Source of the DNA: Carex sylvatica
Lineage: Eukaryota; Streptophyta; Magnoliopsida; Poales; Cyperaceae
NCBI GenBank assembly: GCA_964058845.1
Contig: CAXKVR010000038.1
Location: 310,001-374,000 of the forward strand
Reading direction: 5' to 3'
Length of the DNA stretch: 64,000 nt
Part shown: positions 21,180 through 32,521 of the stretch, one piece after another
Position numbering within the stretch: position 1 is the first letter of the stretch
Layout of the letters: each line of letters begins with the position of its first letter
Translations under genes and position numbers: made by a program
The notes under the pieces: model-generated
The model's database searches: none
The model's input: only the letters and a program-made list of their open reading frames with translations
What the model was told of the DNA's origin: nothing

Positions 21180-23052
21180 ATGGATGCAGTCTCAGGATGT
21201 CAGGTACTCTCTCCTCGTCTGTCCAGGCGTTGATACTTTACCATATGCCAGATTGCCAGGCATGACCTCGCATTTTCGAAAATTTATCTCGCAAAATTCT
21301 GCTCAGTATCTTCCCTATATTTTTCGTTCGTGTTTTCGCTTTTTCTTTTTCTTTCTTTTGAGTACAGAATTACGATATCCAGTACGTAATTTTCTTGAAA
21401 ATTAGGGGGTTTAAGAGTAAGAATCCACAATTTTTTGGGTGACAATAAGCGAGGGTTTACATCTATTTGAGGAAACCTTCTCTCGGACATGAGATGTAAA
21501 CGCTATGCTATTGCTCTACATTTTGTCGATAAGCGTGAATATTTTTCACTTTACAAATCCTAATGGATTTTGAAGAACAATCCTCAAAAAGAATTTTCGA
21601 AATCTGTGTCATCCTGAAATGTTTCTAACTCACCTTTAGAGAGATCAACCATGCAAGGTTTAAAAGATCTTCCTAAAATATCATGACATTTTTTCCTCAA
21701 GAAAATCATGAAAATTGCAAAGATTAACAGGTTATAGTGATTCCCATGTAGGCAAAGTGCAATTTCCCCAATATATAACCTGTGTGCTGATTTACTGCTC
21801 GTTCTTATTTCTTTGTCTCTCTTAGACTTAGTAGAACTCTAAATAGTTATTACTCTGTTTCTTGAATATTTAGTTCAAGATGTATTTGGCAATACCACTA
21901 AGAACCAAGGATATGAATCAAAACTGTTCAACTCGTTCACTACTGAAGTTTTTTCTCATTTACTTGTTGCTGCAACTTCCTTTCTGAGCAATATATCTTT
22001 ATGATATTCACAATGTAGTATGAATTTGTTTTTTGTTTTCAATTACCTCTTGTACACTTGTTTGGAGTTGTTTTCTGAGGAAAATGTTTTATTGTTTTAC
22101 CTTCAGTATGAAAGACCAAAATGTATATATTTTATGGGCTGATTGCTCTCTCTTTAATGTTGGATCTTTGTTTCGTTACATTCCTATAGATAAATTGGGG
22201 CTGAGATAAACTCTGATCTATGTTACATTTATTCTCCTTCTGTCATATTACCAAAATTTTGATGGAAATTTTTGGCTAATTGAAAATACAGGAAAAGTTG
22301 CTACGTTTCACTGTAAGGGATTTGCAAAGCCTATTAGCCCAAATCGGATTGCGCAAAACTGGAAAGAAGCAGGTATGGAGCCATCTATTTTTCTCTATTT
22401 TTGGAGTTGGTTCTGAATTGAGGCAGGAATTCGGTTACAATACGTTTTGCTTAAGCTCATGAAAAGGAAATGCTGGGATTTAGGCCTAGAAAAGTCCATG
22501 TAAGCTAACATTTCACTTGTCCTTCATTTTGACGCTATATCTCTTCTCATCTTTTCAATGTTCTTTTTGAGAAAGTTGGGAATAAGGCCTAAACTTGGTT
22601 AATCCGGACAAACAGGAATATAACACAAGATCAAGGTTGTTTAGTTGCAATATGAGTCACCCTTTGTTATGTTATTATCTGTCTCATCTTTGAAATCTTG
22701 CTTGTTGGAGATGCCGGGAATAAGAACCTCAAAAATAGCCTTTGGAGAATAAGAACGATACCTAGAATTTAAGTCAGTTTTGAGTTTTGGTTTCATCTTC
22801 CAAGCATCAATTTGGAGTACACTAACTTATTGTAGCTTAATTCCGAACAAAAACATGTTTATATTTTTGGAGTGAGTTGTTTCTTAAAGTGCAGATATCG
22901 CCTGTTTTGATATGATAATATCTTTTCCTGATCATTTTCTTTTATGTACCATCTGTTTGATATACTCCATATTCAATTATTATATATTTACCTTTTTGTT
23001 GCATTGTAGGAGCTTACCGATCGGATTTTAGCGGCATTGAATGAGAACAAAG
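21180..23052 (+). CDS. First three exons of a SIZ1-like SAP-domain gene (partial)
   Basis: Three short exons read in frame. Exon 1 is 21180-21203 (MDAVSGCQ). Exon 2 is 22292-22372 (begins EKLLRFTVRDL, ends RKTGKKQ). Exon 3 is 23010-23052 (ELTDRILAALNENK). All borders have GT donors and AG acceptors. Together they form a SAP domain, a DNA-binding helix-extension-helix, with its Leu-Gly-Leu and GKKxEL features. The arrangement of a very short first exon followed by SAP exons resembles the N-terminus of plant SIZ1-type SUMO E3 ligases, which attach SUMO to nuclear proteins. The PHD, PINIT and SP-RING exons expected next are not seen in the window. The gene is therefore truncated, or an exon set was copied here, or a very long intron continues past the window. 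Any other SAP-domain protein is an alternative. Confidence 0.55.
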
Positions 23053-23296
23053 GTGTATTGATTATATCTGATTCTCCATGCGAAACAATGACAATTCATA
23101 TTTTTTACTCCAATATATTTTGTGCTGTAACAGATACAAACCCTATAAGAAAAGAAGAAATTGTAAGGTGTATTGATTGCTTTTAGGTAATCTTTCTTTA
23201 CATGCATTTCTTATTATGGAAAGACTGTCTTTTGCTCTTAAACTAGGGGACTTGATCTAACTGAGCCCTTGAGCGTTTTTTTTTTGGTTCAATTAG

Positions 23297-23332
<36 letters not shown>

Positions 23333-23929
23333 GCACTCTTCTTGGTTCAATGAAGTCCTGCACATCAGAAATAAGTAATGTTGCACCGGCACGATTATAT
23401 GCATATGTGGCAATGATGCTGCACTAAGATAGTGGATAAGTACTGGGTCTGGCGCTTGAGTGGTGCCATTTTGATGACATGGTGCTGATGTAGTTGGACG
23501 TCATCTTCTTTAACAGGAGGGGTTTGATGGAACCAAAAAAGCTTTTCATGATTTAAGTGCAACAGTTCAGGGGCAAGAAGCAGACTTTCCTCTCTGTTTA
23601 TTTTTTCTTTGCAACAGATTCCTGACTCCTGAACTACTGTAAATTGATAACCAGGGGCATGTTTCAAAATTAATGGTAGTAAAACCTTTGTATGGTGCAA
23701 CCCACATATATAATCTGTCTTTAAGCAGCCACTTGATACTCTGTGATTAAGCTTGAGAGGATACAGGACCAGCCGTAGCATATCATCTGACCAGTAAAAT
23801 TCATGCAACAGTTATTCACTTGTTAGGCCGTGTTGTATGTAATCTATAATAAACTAATTCTACTGTTATAATATTAAGTTGATGGATTACATGTTCATGA
23901 AGGCTATTTTATATTTGAATTGTTTGTTT
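23053..23929. other. Intron-like or intergenic stretch with a poly-C run
   Basis: No next SIZ1-like exon is recognised. A run of 34 C bases lies at 23297-23330, followed directly by GGG. The rest has no similarity I can name. Confidence 0.5.
23297..23330 (+). repeat. 34-base C homopolymer
   Basis: The run is uninterrupted. Homopolymers this long are rare in AT-rich plant DNA and are prone to length errors in sequencing. The opposite strand could form a G-quadruplex. Confidence 0.9.
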
Positions 23930-24290
23930 GGTAAAAATTAAAGATTCTGAAAGACCGTTAGACTTAGTGGATAATTTGAATTTGCAAAAATTATCTCTGC
24001 ACTTTATAATTAAACGTTTAGTTTCGCTTTTAGAAATCAAACATTCACGATTAGTCTGGATATGAAACTCATTTATTGCTACCCTTAGAGCTGCTTTCGA
24101 CTCAAACACTTGGTCTTTGGCCAATGAATTATCGAATGTTATCGTTGACCTGTCGAAAAAAATTAACATCCGCAGGACGAAAACTGGATATGTCATTGAA
24201 ACTATCAATCGGATGTCTCATATCGTCCCGACCAGTTATCGGGTAACGTGCTTCTCGGGACTGTGATTGTGACTGTATGGTTGGTGCCGT
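23930..24290 (-). pseudogene. Decayed MuDR-type transposase fragment (DNA-binding region)
   Basis: Minus-strand reading gives DQVFESKAALRVAINEFHIQ followed by a Cys-containing segment (IIKCRDNFCKF). This is the usual start of the MuDR zinc-binding domain: an F-x-S-K-xx-L...I-x-x-(Y/F) helix, then a Cys-rich finger. Upstream residues (SFRPADVNFFRQVNDNIR) lie in another frame, so there is at least one frameshift. The catalytic domain is absent. It is a fourth, independent MULE trace in the window. Confidence 0.6.
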
Positions 24291-24428
24291 AAACAAATAT
24301 TTAAATATTTTTTTTAAAAAGACAATTTTATATAAACATAATATTGTTTTAAAATAATGTATCATCCCTTCTCATTTTCAACAACTATTTTACTTCTCAC
24401 CTCTATCATATAGCTAGGTAATTTAAAT

Positions 24429-24583
24429 CAATGTTGTAAATAATAGTTTGTGGTTGTCGGACGGATATGATACCGCCAAGCAATTAATCGGCCTGTTAGT
24501 CGGAAAAATCTATGACGATTTGATCACCGCCAACAACTAATCGGCCGATTAATCGGTCTAATCGGACGTTTTTTACAACACTG
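24429..24583. mobile_element. hAT-type MITE, 155 bp (copy 1)
   Basis: The ends are inverted repeats: CAATGTTGTAAA at the left, and CAGTGTTGTAAAAAA on the reverse strand at the right. The flanks ATTTAAAT (24421-24428) and ATTTCAAT (24584-24591) agree at seven of eight bases, the hAT duplication size. The centre has 'taatcgg' motifs. A second member of the same length is at 30919-31073. Confidence 0.7.
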
Positions 24584-24710
24584 ATTTCAATTTTGAGTTT
24601 GGATATATAACATACAGGACCATCCGATATGTTATGTTTTACCATTTTCTCTTTTCATTTTTCTTTTGATGTATTTTGATTGTCAATGAATGAGAAAGTG
24701 TGTCGTAAAA

Positions 24711-24814
24711 CAACAAGGTAGACACTTTTCGCGAGAGAAAAAACACATTTATGATGGTATTCCGTCGCTAATAGCCACTTTTTACCCTCGCGAAAAGTGC
24801 CTACTTTATTGTTG
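24711..24814. mobile_element. Small MITE with CACTTTTCGCGAG ends (copy 1)
   Basis: The inverted ends share ACACTTTTCGCGAG at the left and GGCACTTTTCGCGAG, reversed, at the right, preceded by CAACAA. The interior contains ATTCCGTCGCTAA. A related copy is at 52524-52690. The superfamily is not certain. Confidence 0.55.
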
Positions 24815-25124
24815 CGCGTATAAAAGAAGCAAATCTTGTCGGGTCTATTTTACTTTGAAAATTAATCTCTAAAAATCCATAAAAGATAACAATATCATAA
24901 TGAAACCTAAATCATGTTCTTGCAAATTGCATCCCACCTATTTAATTTAAAACACTCAATTTGTACCAAGCAACCACCTACCGATTTTAATTGATTAATT
25001 TATTTTTATTATGTTATTTTTATTTTATTTATCATTTTTTATTATCTTCCTGTGTTTTTTTAAAGAAAAAAGAAAAAAGAAATCTTACTAATTTCTGGGT
25101 ATTTAATTTTATAAAAATTCGGAC

Positions 25125-25290
25125 ATATGATTCGGCTGATCTGGATTATTTGTAGCAGTCTTTCTAATAAATCAAATATAGTATTCCATCTATTTTCAAA
25201 AAAATATATTAAATATTTCTAATATTTCAATACAAAAAATAAATAAATTATAAATATTTCTATTTAAATAAAAAAAATCTGAAAAAAACT
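25125..25290. repeat. Dispersed AT-rich repeat, copy 3 (partial)
   Basis: It shares 'gattatttgtagcagtct' and the following 'attccatctattttc' with 19090-19150. It has no visible ends. Confidence 0.45.
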
Positions 25291-25725
25291 GAAACCGCAA
25301 AGAATTTTTGTGGCTTTTTTTAATGTGGTTTTGGAATTCTAAAACCGTAATATTTTTTTACGGTTTTAGGCTGAATTACAGCAAAAAATTTTGCGGTTTG
25401 AATAGATTTCGAAATATGTCCCAACTTTAGTTTTTTTTTTTGGATATTAATAAAAAAATCGGAACATACTGCTTACAAGTTACAACATAAACAAATGTGA
25501 AAGTCTGAAACAATTCTCTTCGTCATAAACATGTAAAATAAAAAAATTTAAGGAAATGATATAACTAGCCCAGACTAAATCTTAAAAAGAACATTGAAGG
25601 ACCTTTCAACTTTCAGCTTTGAATTCCACCATTGAAGAACTTTAATTGGATGCACTGTTGCCTTCTTTCATGCTAGGTAGCTCATGTGTGTAACGATTTG
25701 CAGCGTAGACATCGAGCACATAACG

Positions 25726-25850
25726 CCGATTTTTTTATTAATACCAAAAATTTTTTTATTAATACCAAAAAAAAATTCAAATTTCAAAAAAATCTAACTG
25801 GGGGTGATATATCCAGAAGTGTCCAAACCGCCAATTTTTTTTGCGGTTTC
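25726..25850 (+). repeat. MULE1 left terminal inverted repeat
   Basis: The first 20 bases are partly duplicated (TTTTTTTATTAATACC twice). The rest matches the reverse complement of 30780-30879 and of the neighbouring 'ccgcaaaaaaaattgcgg' palindromes. Confidence 0.75.
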
Positions 25851-25983
25851 AGGCCCTCAAATTGCAATAATTTTTTGCGGAAAGAGAACCCGAAACCGCA
25901 AAAAAAAATTACGAAAAGTGGCCCAGAAACCGAAAACAAATTTTGCGGTTCAATTTTCCCTTAAATATGAGATTAATCCTCTA

Positions 25984-26160
25984 TGTGCATTCCGATCAGA
26001 CAGAGAAAGAAGAAGAAAAAAAGAGAAAAAATAAGAGATAGGGAAAAAAAGGTGAAAATAAAAAAGATAAATTTTCTCAGTGTGCATTCCGATCAGACAG
26101 AGAAAGAAAAAAAACACAGAGAAAATAAGAGATAGAGGGAAAAAAAAGGTGAAAAAAAGA
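25984..26160 (+). repeat. Tandem duplication upstream of the MULE1 transposase remnant
   Basis: Two copies of a unit of about 95 bp, beginning GTGCATTCCGATCAGACAG and rich in A and G, stand side by side just before the start codon at 26256. The position suggests a leader or promoter duplication. Confidence 0.75.
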
Positions 26161-26255
26161 AGTTAAATTTTCAGTAAGTTGTTATTTTTAAATTATTTAA
26201 AGAATTACTTATATATTGTTATTTTTTTAAATTAGCAAGTTAATATTAACTAAAA

Positions 26256-26906
26256 ATGACAACAATTTGTGTGAAAATTTTTATTGGAGGAGAAATCCAA
26301 TACAATGATAGCGAAGTCTTTTACAGTACCCGACCTAAATACTCATTACCGCTAACCGTGAACCATAGCTTTGATTATCTTCAGAATGATATTTATAAAC
26401 TAGTTGGGTATAATGTTAGTCAAGCAAATATGAAAATCCAAGCCAGGTTTAATATGTCTACCGATGGTCAATGTGACTATCAATTAGTACCGGTAATAAA
26501 CCAACAGTCGTTCGAAATAATTTTAGGAATTATGGCGTCTTTTCCACAAAGATTACCGGTTTTAGAGTTATATGTAGAATTAGAACCGAACTACACCGAT
26601 TTTAATTCCCAATTGAACTTGAATAATCAGACACTTGTACCCAGTACCAATCGTAATTTTGTGAATTCTGACCCAATACCAGTTAGATCCCGACCTAGTA
26701 CCAGTCGAAACTCTGTGGATCTACAAGTTAGACCCCCACCCAGTACCAGTCGAAATTCTGTGGATCTACCAGTTAGACCCCGACCCAGTAGCAGTCGACA
26801 CTCTGTGGATCTACCAGTTAGACCCCGACCAAGTACCAGTAGATCGGTCCGTAGGTCAGTACGTGATTATTCGCATGTACCTTTGGATCCAATTGATTCT
26901 GGATGA
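26256..26906 (+). CDS. N-terminal remnant of the MULE1 transposase (216 codons)
   Basis: The open frame starts at an ATG with GTGVKIF-type sequence (MTTICVKIFIGGEI). Its first 115 residues correspond to the N-terminal beta-grasp (PB1-like) region of the transposases at 50844 and 55282. All three have a G-G-x-I/L segment near residue 10 and an L-x-L-Y-V-type strand near residue 110 (VLELYVELEP here, VMDIYLKSVP in MULE3). A linker follows with four copies of about 15 residues built on RPRPSTSRNSVDLPV. The frame then stops at 26904-26906. The MuDR finger, DDE core and SWIM finger are missing. The stop lies inside the 3' end of the opposing PMD gene, so a deletion joined the two. Whether this short protein is made is unknown. 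Confidence 0.7.
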   Translation: MTTICVKIFIGGEIQYNDSEVFYSTRPKYSLPLTVNHSFDYLQNDIYKLVGYNVSQANMKIQARFNMSTDGQCDYQLVPVINQQSFEIILGIMASFPQRLPVLELYVELEPNYTDFNSQLNLNNQTLVPSTNRNFVNSDPIPVRSRPSTSRNSVDLQVRPPPSTSRNSVDLPVRPRPSSSRHSVDLPVRPRPSTSRSVRRSVRDYSHVPLDPIDSG

Positions 26907-29573
26907 GGAGGTTGAGAAGACGACGCACCTTCATCACCCAGATTAAGGGGCCATCCTGGAGTCCTCAGAACATCCATCTGCTGCAGTGATGTATGTCTGA
27001 CTTGTTTAATCTGCACCTGCTCCAGCTCCTGCACCTGATCCTCATTCATCTGCATTTGCAACACATTTTTTTAATTCAGTACTATATATATTAAAAAGGA
27101 AAAATTACTTCAATTAAGGAAATATATACATGTCTGATGTCTGTGTCGAATAATGCATTCATCCACGTCGGTAAATCGTAATCCTCATTAATCTCGTACG
27201 CCTCCTCATATCCATGCGGTATCTTGTACCCCTGCCCCTTCAATTCATACACAATTTTTTAGCTATCTACTTTTATTTGAAATCACGTTGTAATTTGAAT
27301 TCATACCTGTCCATGATCTGTAGATGCTGGTGGGGTATCAACTGCGAATTCTCCTGGCTGGATGTAAGTCCTCCATCTCGAGCCCTCATATAACCAACTC
27401 GATACTGGATCTGGGCCTTGGAATACAGGTGGCTTTGGGTATGGCTCGGTACCCATAGGAGTACTCTCGTTTCATGGATATTCTTTCCAATCACGTGGAA
27501 CCCCCGCCTCATCCATCATGGCAAGCGGACGGTCTTCGAAACCATTATCTCTGCAAGGGCACATACCTAGTCTCATTTTGCCCTTGCCAATTTGACGGAG
27601 ACCCTTGGTGAAGAATGTTCGAACGCCGTGTGCCAACTCTCCCATCCCACGCAATGCCTATACACATAATCGAAATATAAGAAATGATATCTAATAAATG
27701 ATTTATAAATTTCAGAGTTAGAAATGTTTACATTTCGAACAAATGTCGGTCCACTGAAAATGTATCCAGACTTCGAATGCTCGTCTCTTGGTACCGGAAC
27801 ATTACGATCCATCCCCTCCACGTGCTGACCAAACAAGTAGACACATGCCATGACATTTTTTTGGTACCATTTTCGATATCTTATAAGGTCATCCACGTCA
27901 AACGAACGAGCCTCTTCGTGCACATGCTGTGCGTATTGTGTTGCATTTCTTACATGCCGGTGATGCACATCTGTCCAGTTCGCATTCTTCCTTGAGCCCC
28001 ATTTCAACCTGTTTACAATATTAGTAAATCAAATAAGTACATAAGTAAATAAGTATATTAAAATAAATAAACAACATAAATACTGCAAATATTACTTGTG
28101 TAGCTCTTTGTGCTCGTGTTGATGTAGAGGAGACGGTGGCGGGATCTCTTAAAATCTTCCAAATTGTCTCATGCAGCGATCGAGATTATGGTGCTCCACA
28201 ATCCAATAAAAAATAAGAGGACCACGGTACAAGTAGTACGGCTGATAAATTTGTAGTTGCAATGTTAGTTACAATTTATAATTATGATGACATAAATAAA
28301 AAAAATGTGCGACCCAATACAAAGTACATGGTCCGTCCAAGTTACTTTCGAAAGCTTGTGATAAATATATGCGTATGGCTCCCACTCCACCACATTCTCT
28401 GTCAGTTGCTGAAACTGGTTGCGCGGGATACTTGGACCGGCGGTTTTGAATGCGACGAGTTCTTGAAGTTATGTGGGCATTTTCATAGATAAACAAAAGC
28501 TGGGCATGTGTATTCTGTTGTCGCGCCCCATGCTGGTTGTGGAGGATCCACCGGCCGGTGAATTTGAAATCGGCTCCACGACCAGTGCTGCAGAAGCATA
28601 GTGGGACCATGCATAGAGTGACATGAAGGAACAGATGCGAGGCATAGATTTGGGTATAAATATCCGAGAACGGCTCCTTCCCAATTGTAATTTCTCAGAT
28701 TATCCAACTCGTCCACCATGTTGAGATACCATAGCGGTATCCCGTCCCCGCTACTATCAGGAAATATGGTACTCCCTAATATCTCTAGAGTAAATGCACG
28801 GAGATACCTAATCGCCAATGTTAGAATGTAAGTACATTATTGAAAATGCAAAATATGAATAGAGTTAAAAAAAAAAATAGTAACCACTTCACTGTTTGTT
28901 CGTTCGCTCCTTCGGGCAATGTTTCGAAATGCGCACGGAGTGCCTTTTTTGACAGAAGTACATGAGACATTTTTTCATTGGCATCCTTTCCCCTTGTTTT
29001 CATTAACCCCTTGATTTCATGATCTTGGACGCCTAGCAACTCATATAGACGGGCTTGGATACTCATCGAGTCTGTAATTCCTGTTACCGGATCTCCCGAG
29101 ATAGGCAGACCCCATAAACAACTCACATCCTCTAGAGCAACTGTAATTTACTTGACTTGTCAGTAAGAATTTAAAATAAAAAAATTATTTGAATTAGTTA
29201 ATACCTGTAATCTCTCCGAAAGGAAGATGAAAGGTGTGCGTCTCCGGACGCCACTGCTCGACAAGTCCATGAATGAGAGCCAAATCGAGGGCGATATCAG
29301 GCATTATTGAGATCTAATATAAGCTCATTCGAATTAAAAATGGTGCGTACTTGTCGTGAATTTTGCAATGACGTTGATAGTGTTTCACGGTTATAATATC
29401 ATCACTCTAAATTAGATAAAAAAATCAATTACAATATAGTTTGAGGAGATACCGAGTTATGAAAAACCAAATAAGTAAATACTTACCTCCCTAGAAGCCT
29501 CAGATACCTTGTGATTGGCGTGAGTTATCCACAATAAGTTGCTAAACATATGCCCAAGTACTTCGTCTGCCAT
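26867..29573 (-). pseudogene. MULE1 plant mobile domain (PMD) gene
   Basis: This multi-exon minus-strand gene starts MADEVLGHMF at 29573; exon 1 runs to 29487 with a GTAAGT donor. Exon 2 ends EQWRPETHTFHLPFGE. Exon 3 has LEDVSCLWGLPISGDP. A later exon holds the PMD core (STIFPDSSGDGIPLWYL, then NYNWEGAVLGYLY, then LLQHWSWSRF). Further exons carry VVEWEPYAY and CMRQFGR, and a C-terminal tail runs to a stop at 26867. PMD proteins (PF10536) occur in the MAIN and MAIL1 nuclear proteins and in plant transposons. Breaks seen are a TAG in exon 2 (SLY-stop), a frameshift after PAFVYL, and a TAA in GRF-stop-EIPPP. Intron positions are partly estimated. Confidence 0.78.
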
Positions 29574-29599
29574 ACTAAAAAATTCGAGCAATATTCTAA

Positions 29600-30520
29600 T
29601 TATTCTTAACAATCTTAATTTTTTTTTAATATTATTCGAGACTATTTTGCTGTTTTCTAAATTATTCCATATGATTTTGAAATTTTCTAAATTATTCTAA
29701 ACTAGTTTGAAAACTATTTTGAAAACTATTTTGAAAATTTCTAAAGGATTTTAGGCCATTTTCTAATTTTCTAAGTTAATAGGGCAATATTCAAAACCAT
29801 ATTGAAATTTTATAAATTATTATAAACCATTTTTGAATGTTCTAAAAAAACTAAATTATTCGGACAATATTCTAAATAATTTAAAATGAACTAATTAAAT
29901 TATACTATAAATTAAAATTAAAATAAAAAGTACAAATAAAAATACCTGGATCGAAGAGCCGATCGGATAAGACATTCGGAGCTCCGAAGGGGATCCAAAA
30001 AGAATAGAAGTTTCTAAAAAAATTGTAAATCATTTTAGAATTTCTAAGTTATTCTAAATTATTTTTAATTTTTTTAAATAATTCTAAATTATTTTGACAT
30101 TTTCTAAATTAATCGGACAATATCTAAACCATTTTCTAAATATTTATAAATTGTTTTCAAAAAAATTAAATGATTCTAAGCAAATTTACTATTTTCTAAA
30201 TTAATCGGACAATATATTTATAATTTTCTATTATTCTAAACCATTTTGGAATTTCTAAATTATTCTAGACCATTTTGGAAATTCTAAATTATTCTAAACC
30301 ATTTTGAAATTTCTAAATTATTCTAGACCATTTTGAAATTTTCTAAATTATTCTAAACCATTTTGAAATTTTTTAAATTATTCTAGACCATTTTGAACAT
30401 TCTAAATTATTCTACACCATTTTGGAATTTTCTAAATTATTCTAAACCATTTTGGAATTTTCTAAATTATTCTAAACCATTTTGAAATTTCTAAAAATCC
30501 TAAATTATTCTAAAATAAAC
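29600..30520. repeat. Minisatellite-like region upstream of the MULE1 PMD gene
   Basis: Degenerate copies of a unit of about 30 bp (TTCTAAATTATTCTAAACC plus ATTTTGAAAT) fill most of the stretch. They are most regular at 30225-30500, with roughly nine copies. It lies between the PMD start and the right inverted repeat. No gene is seen. Confidence 0.75.
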
Positions 30521-30699
30521 TAATTAATTATATTATAAATTAAAATTAAAATGAAAAAATAAAAATAAAAATACCTGGATCGAAGAATTGATCGATCAGA
30601 CAGTCAGAGCTCCGACAATTGAGAGACTAAGGGGACCAGTGTGGGGAAGCGAGGGACAAGTGTGGGGGAAGATAGGGACCGGCACCTTTTGTATGCAAG

Positions 30700-30879
30700 T
30701 ACTAGAACCGCAAAAAAAATTTGCGGTTTCGGAATCTCTTTTTGCAAAAAAATTTTGGCAAAAAGAGATCCCGAAACCATAAAAAAAATTTGCGGTTTGG
30801 GTACTTCTGAAAATGTTGCCCCCAGTTAGATATTTTTTGAAATTTGAATTTTTTTTTTGGATATTAATAAAAAAATCGG
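30700..30879 (-). repeat. MULE1 right terminal inverted repeat
   Basis: It is the reverse complement of the left end over about 100 bp. It adds an internal palindrome built from TTTGCGGTTTCGG and AAAAAGAGATCCCGAAACC. Confidence 0.75.
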
Positions 30880-30918
30880 ACATAACGACATGCACAAAAA
30901 GAAGATAATGATATAAAT

Positions 30919-31073
30919 CAGTGTTGTAAAAAATGGCCATTTAAGCTTATTCGGCTGATTAGTCGTTACAGATTTTTTAGACTAATAGTCCGATTATTTT
31001 CTAATTATTTCTGTTTAATCACTTGACGGTATCATATTCTTCCAACGAGCGTATACCATAATTTACAAGACTG
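30919..31073. mobile_element. hAT-type MITE, 155 bp (copy 2)
   Basis: Ends are CAGTGTTGTAAAAAA at the left and CAGTCTTGTAAATTA, reversed, at the right, with the same internal 'gtccgatta' motifs and exactly the same length as 24429-24583. Flanking duplication is not convincing here (ATATAAAT and ATGTCCAC). Confidence 0.6.
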
Positions 31074-31419
31074 ATGTCCACAACAAAAAAAAGACAATTA
31101 GTTGACCAAAATCTCTCAATTTACATACACAAGAAAAAGACAATTAGTGACTCTGTCTTTAATTTTATAATTTTGTTGGGAATTTATTTTTTAAAAAACA
31201 TCCTCTCCAAATTTATGACTAATATATATTTTACAAATTTAATTGGACTTTATTATGGTTAAGAAGTTACCCCACAAAATATGATATCGGTTTCCAAAAA
31301 AATTATAACAATACTTTAATCCTGAAAATTGGAGGCACTATGGCCATTAGAGAGAACCGAGACAATAAAATTGGAGGCACTATTTTTCATTAGAAAATAA
31401 ATTGTACAAGGCAGAATAG

Positions 31420-31660
31420 CGATTTTTTTAAAAAAATAGAATTTGTTTTAAATATTTTATTGGAAACAATCTTTAGCTAATCAAAATTCGAAAAATAGCC
31501 TCCACGAATTTGTTTTAAATATTTTACCGGAAACAGCCTTCAGCTGATTGAAATTTGAAAAATAGCCTCCACCGATCCGTAGGATCGGTGGAGCAAAAAA
31601 CAGAACTCCAACACCGATCCATAGGATCGGTGGAGCTCATTTCTACCCATTTAATGCCCT
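31420..31660 (+). repeat. MULE2 left terminal inverted repeat with palindromes
   Basis: A 75-bp part of the repeat is tandemly duplicated (about 31430-31505 and 31508-31580). Two palindromes follow: CTCCACCGATCC-GTA-GGATCGGTGGAG at about 31568-31594, and a near copy at about 31612-31637. Confidence 0.8.
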
Positions 31661-32521
31661 GATACAGCGTTGCCACAGGTTTGTGAATCCCTTCTCCTTC
31701 CTCCTTTCTCCTTCCTCTTCTTCCTACTGTCTCAGCACCGTTTTTACTCATTTTTTTTTCGTTTTTTTTAATCCTCTCAATTTACTTCATCATTTTTCAA
31801 TCAAATTATTTCAAACTTTCTGAATCGTTTAGGAGACTTGGAAACTCTTCAGATCTACAATTTTGATAAGGTAAATATCTCTCTTTTTTTAATTTTTTAT
31901 TTTAGCTGAATTTAAGTGAATAATTAATTTAATTTAGTTTGTTTAGTATAATTAGATTATTTTTGTGAAATGTATTGTTAAATTAGTATTTGGTGCAATT
32001 TAGTGTTCATTTGGAGTATATTTAGTAATTTAGTGGTAATGTAGTTTTAATTTAGGGTTGATTTATTGTTAAGTTAGTGTTAATGTAGTGTTAATTTAGA
32101 TTTTATTTGATCCTAATTTAGTATAATTTAGTATATATGTATTATAAATTTTATGTAATTAAGTGTTCATGTAGTATAATGTAAACTTAGACTAGTAAAT
32201 GTGTAAATTTATAAATGTGTAAAATTATATAAATGTGTAAAATGTGTAAATGGGTAAATGTGTAAAATTAGATAAAACTATAAATATATAAATGTGTAAA
32301 ATTAGATAAAATTATAAATGTATAAATGTGTAAAATTAGATAAAATTATAAATGTGTATAATTAGTAATATGTACAAAAAATTTGTGTAATTAAGTATTA
32401 ATGAAGTTTATTATTGAAATCAAAATTAGATGATATGTTGTTTACATATAGTTAAATTTTGATTATTGTAGCTATATGGTTGAAAAAAAAGTTTGTTTAT
32501 ATAATTATGTGTGATTACTCT
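31661..32521 (+). other. Leader region of the MULE2 PMD gene, before the gypsy insertion
   Basis: A pyrimidine-rich block (31685-31720) and an exon-like segment end at a splice-donor-like GTAAAT at 31871. After that comes AT-rich DNA with a loose tandem repeat of 'tgtaaaattagataaaattataaa' type (about 32200-32370). No protein-coding frame is seen. Confidence 0.5.

Larger units (their letters stand above)
25726..30879. mobile_element. MULE1: 5.2-kb Mutator-like element with a PMD gene
   Basis: The inverted ends read CCGATTTTTTTATTAATA at the left and CCGATTTTTTTATTAATATC, reversed, at the right. Similarity continues for about 100 bp (AATTCAAATTTCAAAAAA, then TCTAACTGGGGG, then CCAAACCGC). The flanking direct repeat is ACATAACG (25718-25725 and 30880-30887), eight matching bases where MULEs usually make nine. 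Inside are the N-terminal part of a transposase on the plus strand and a PMD gene on the minus strand. The two face each other and overlap by 40 bp. The catalytic part of the transposase is gone, so this is a non-autonomous derivative. Confidence 0.85.

Noticed and set aside
20959..21405. 148-codon frame across the SIZ1-like first exon
   Set aside because: It is Ser/Pro/Leu repeat from the CT run and crosses the exon-intron border in a different frame from the SAP exons.
23395..23808. 137-codon minus-strand frame
   Set aside because: No domain, no recognisable family, no coding signals. Probably chance.
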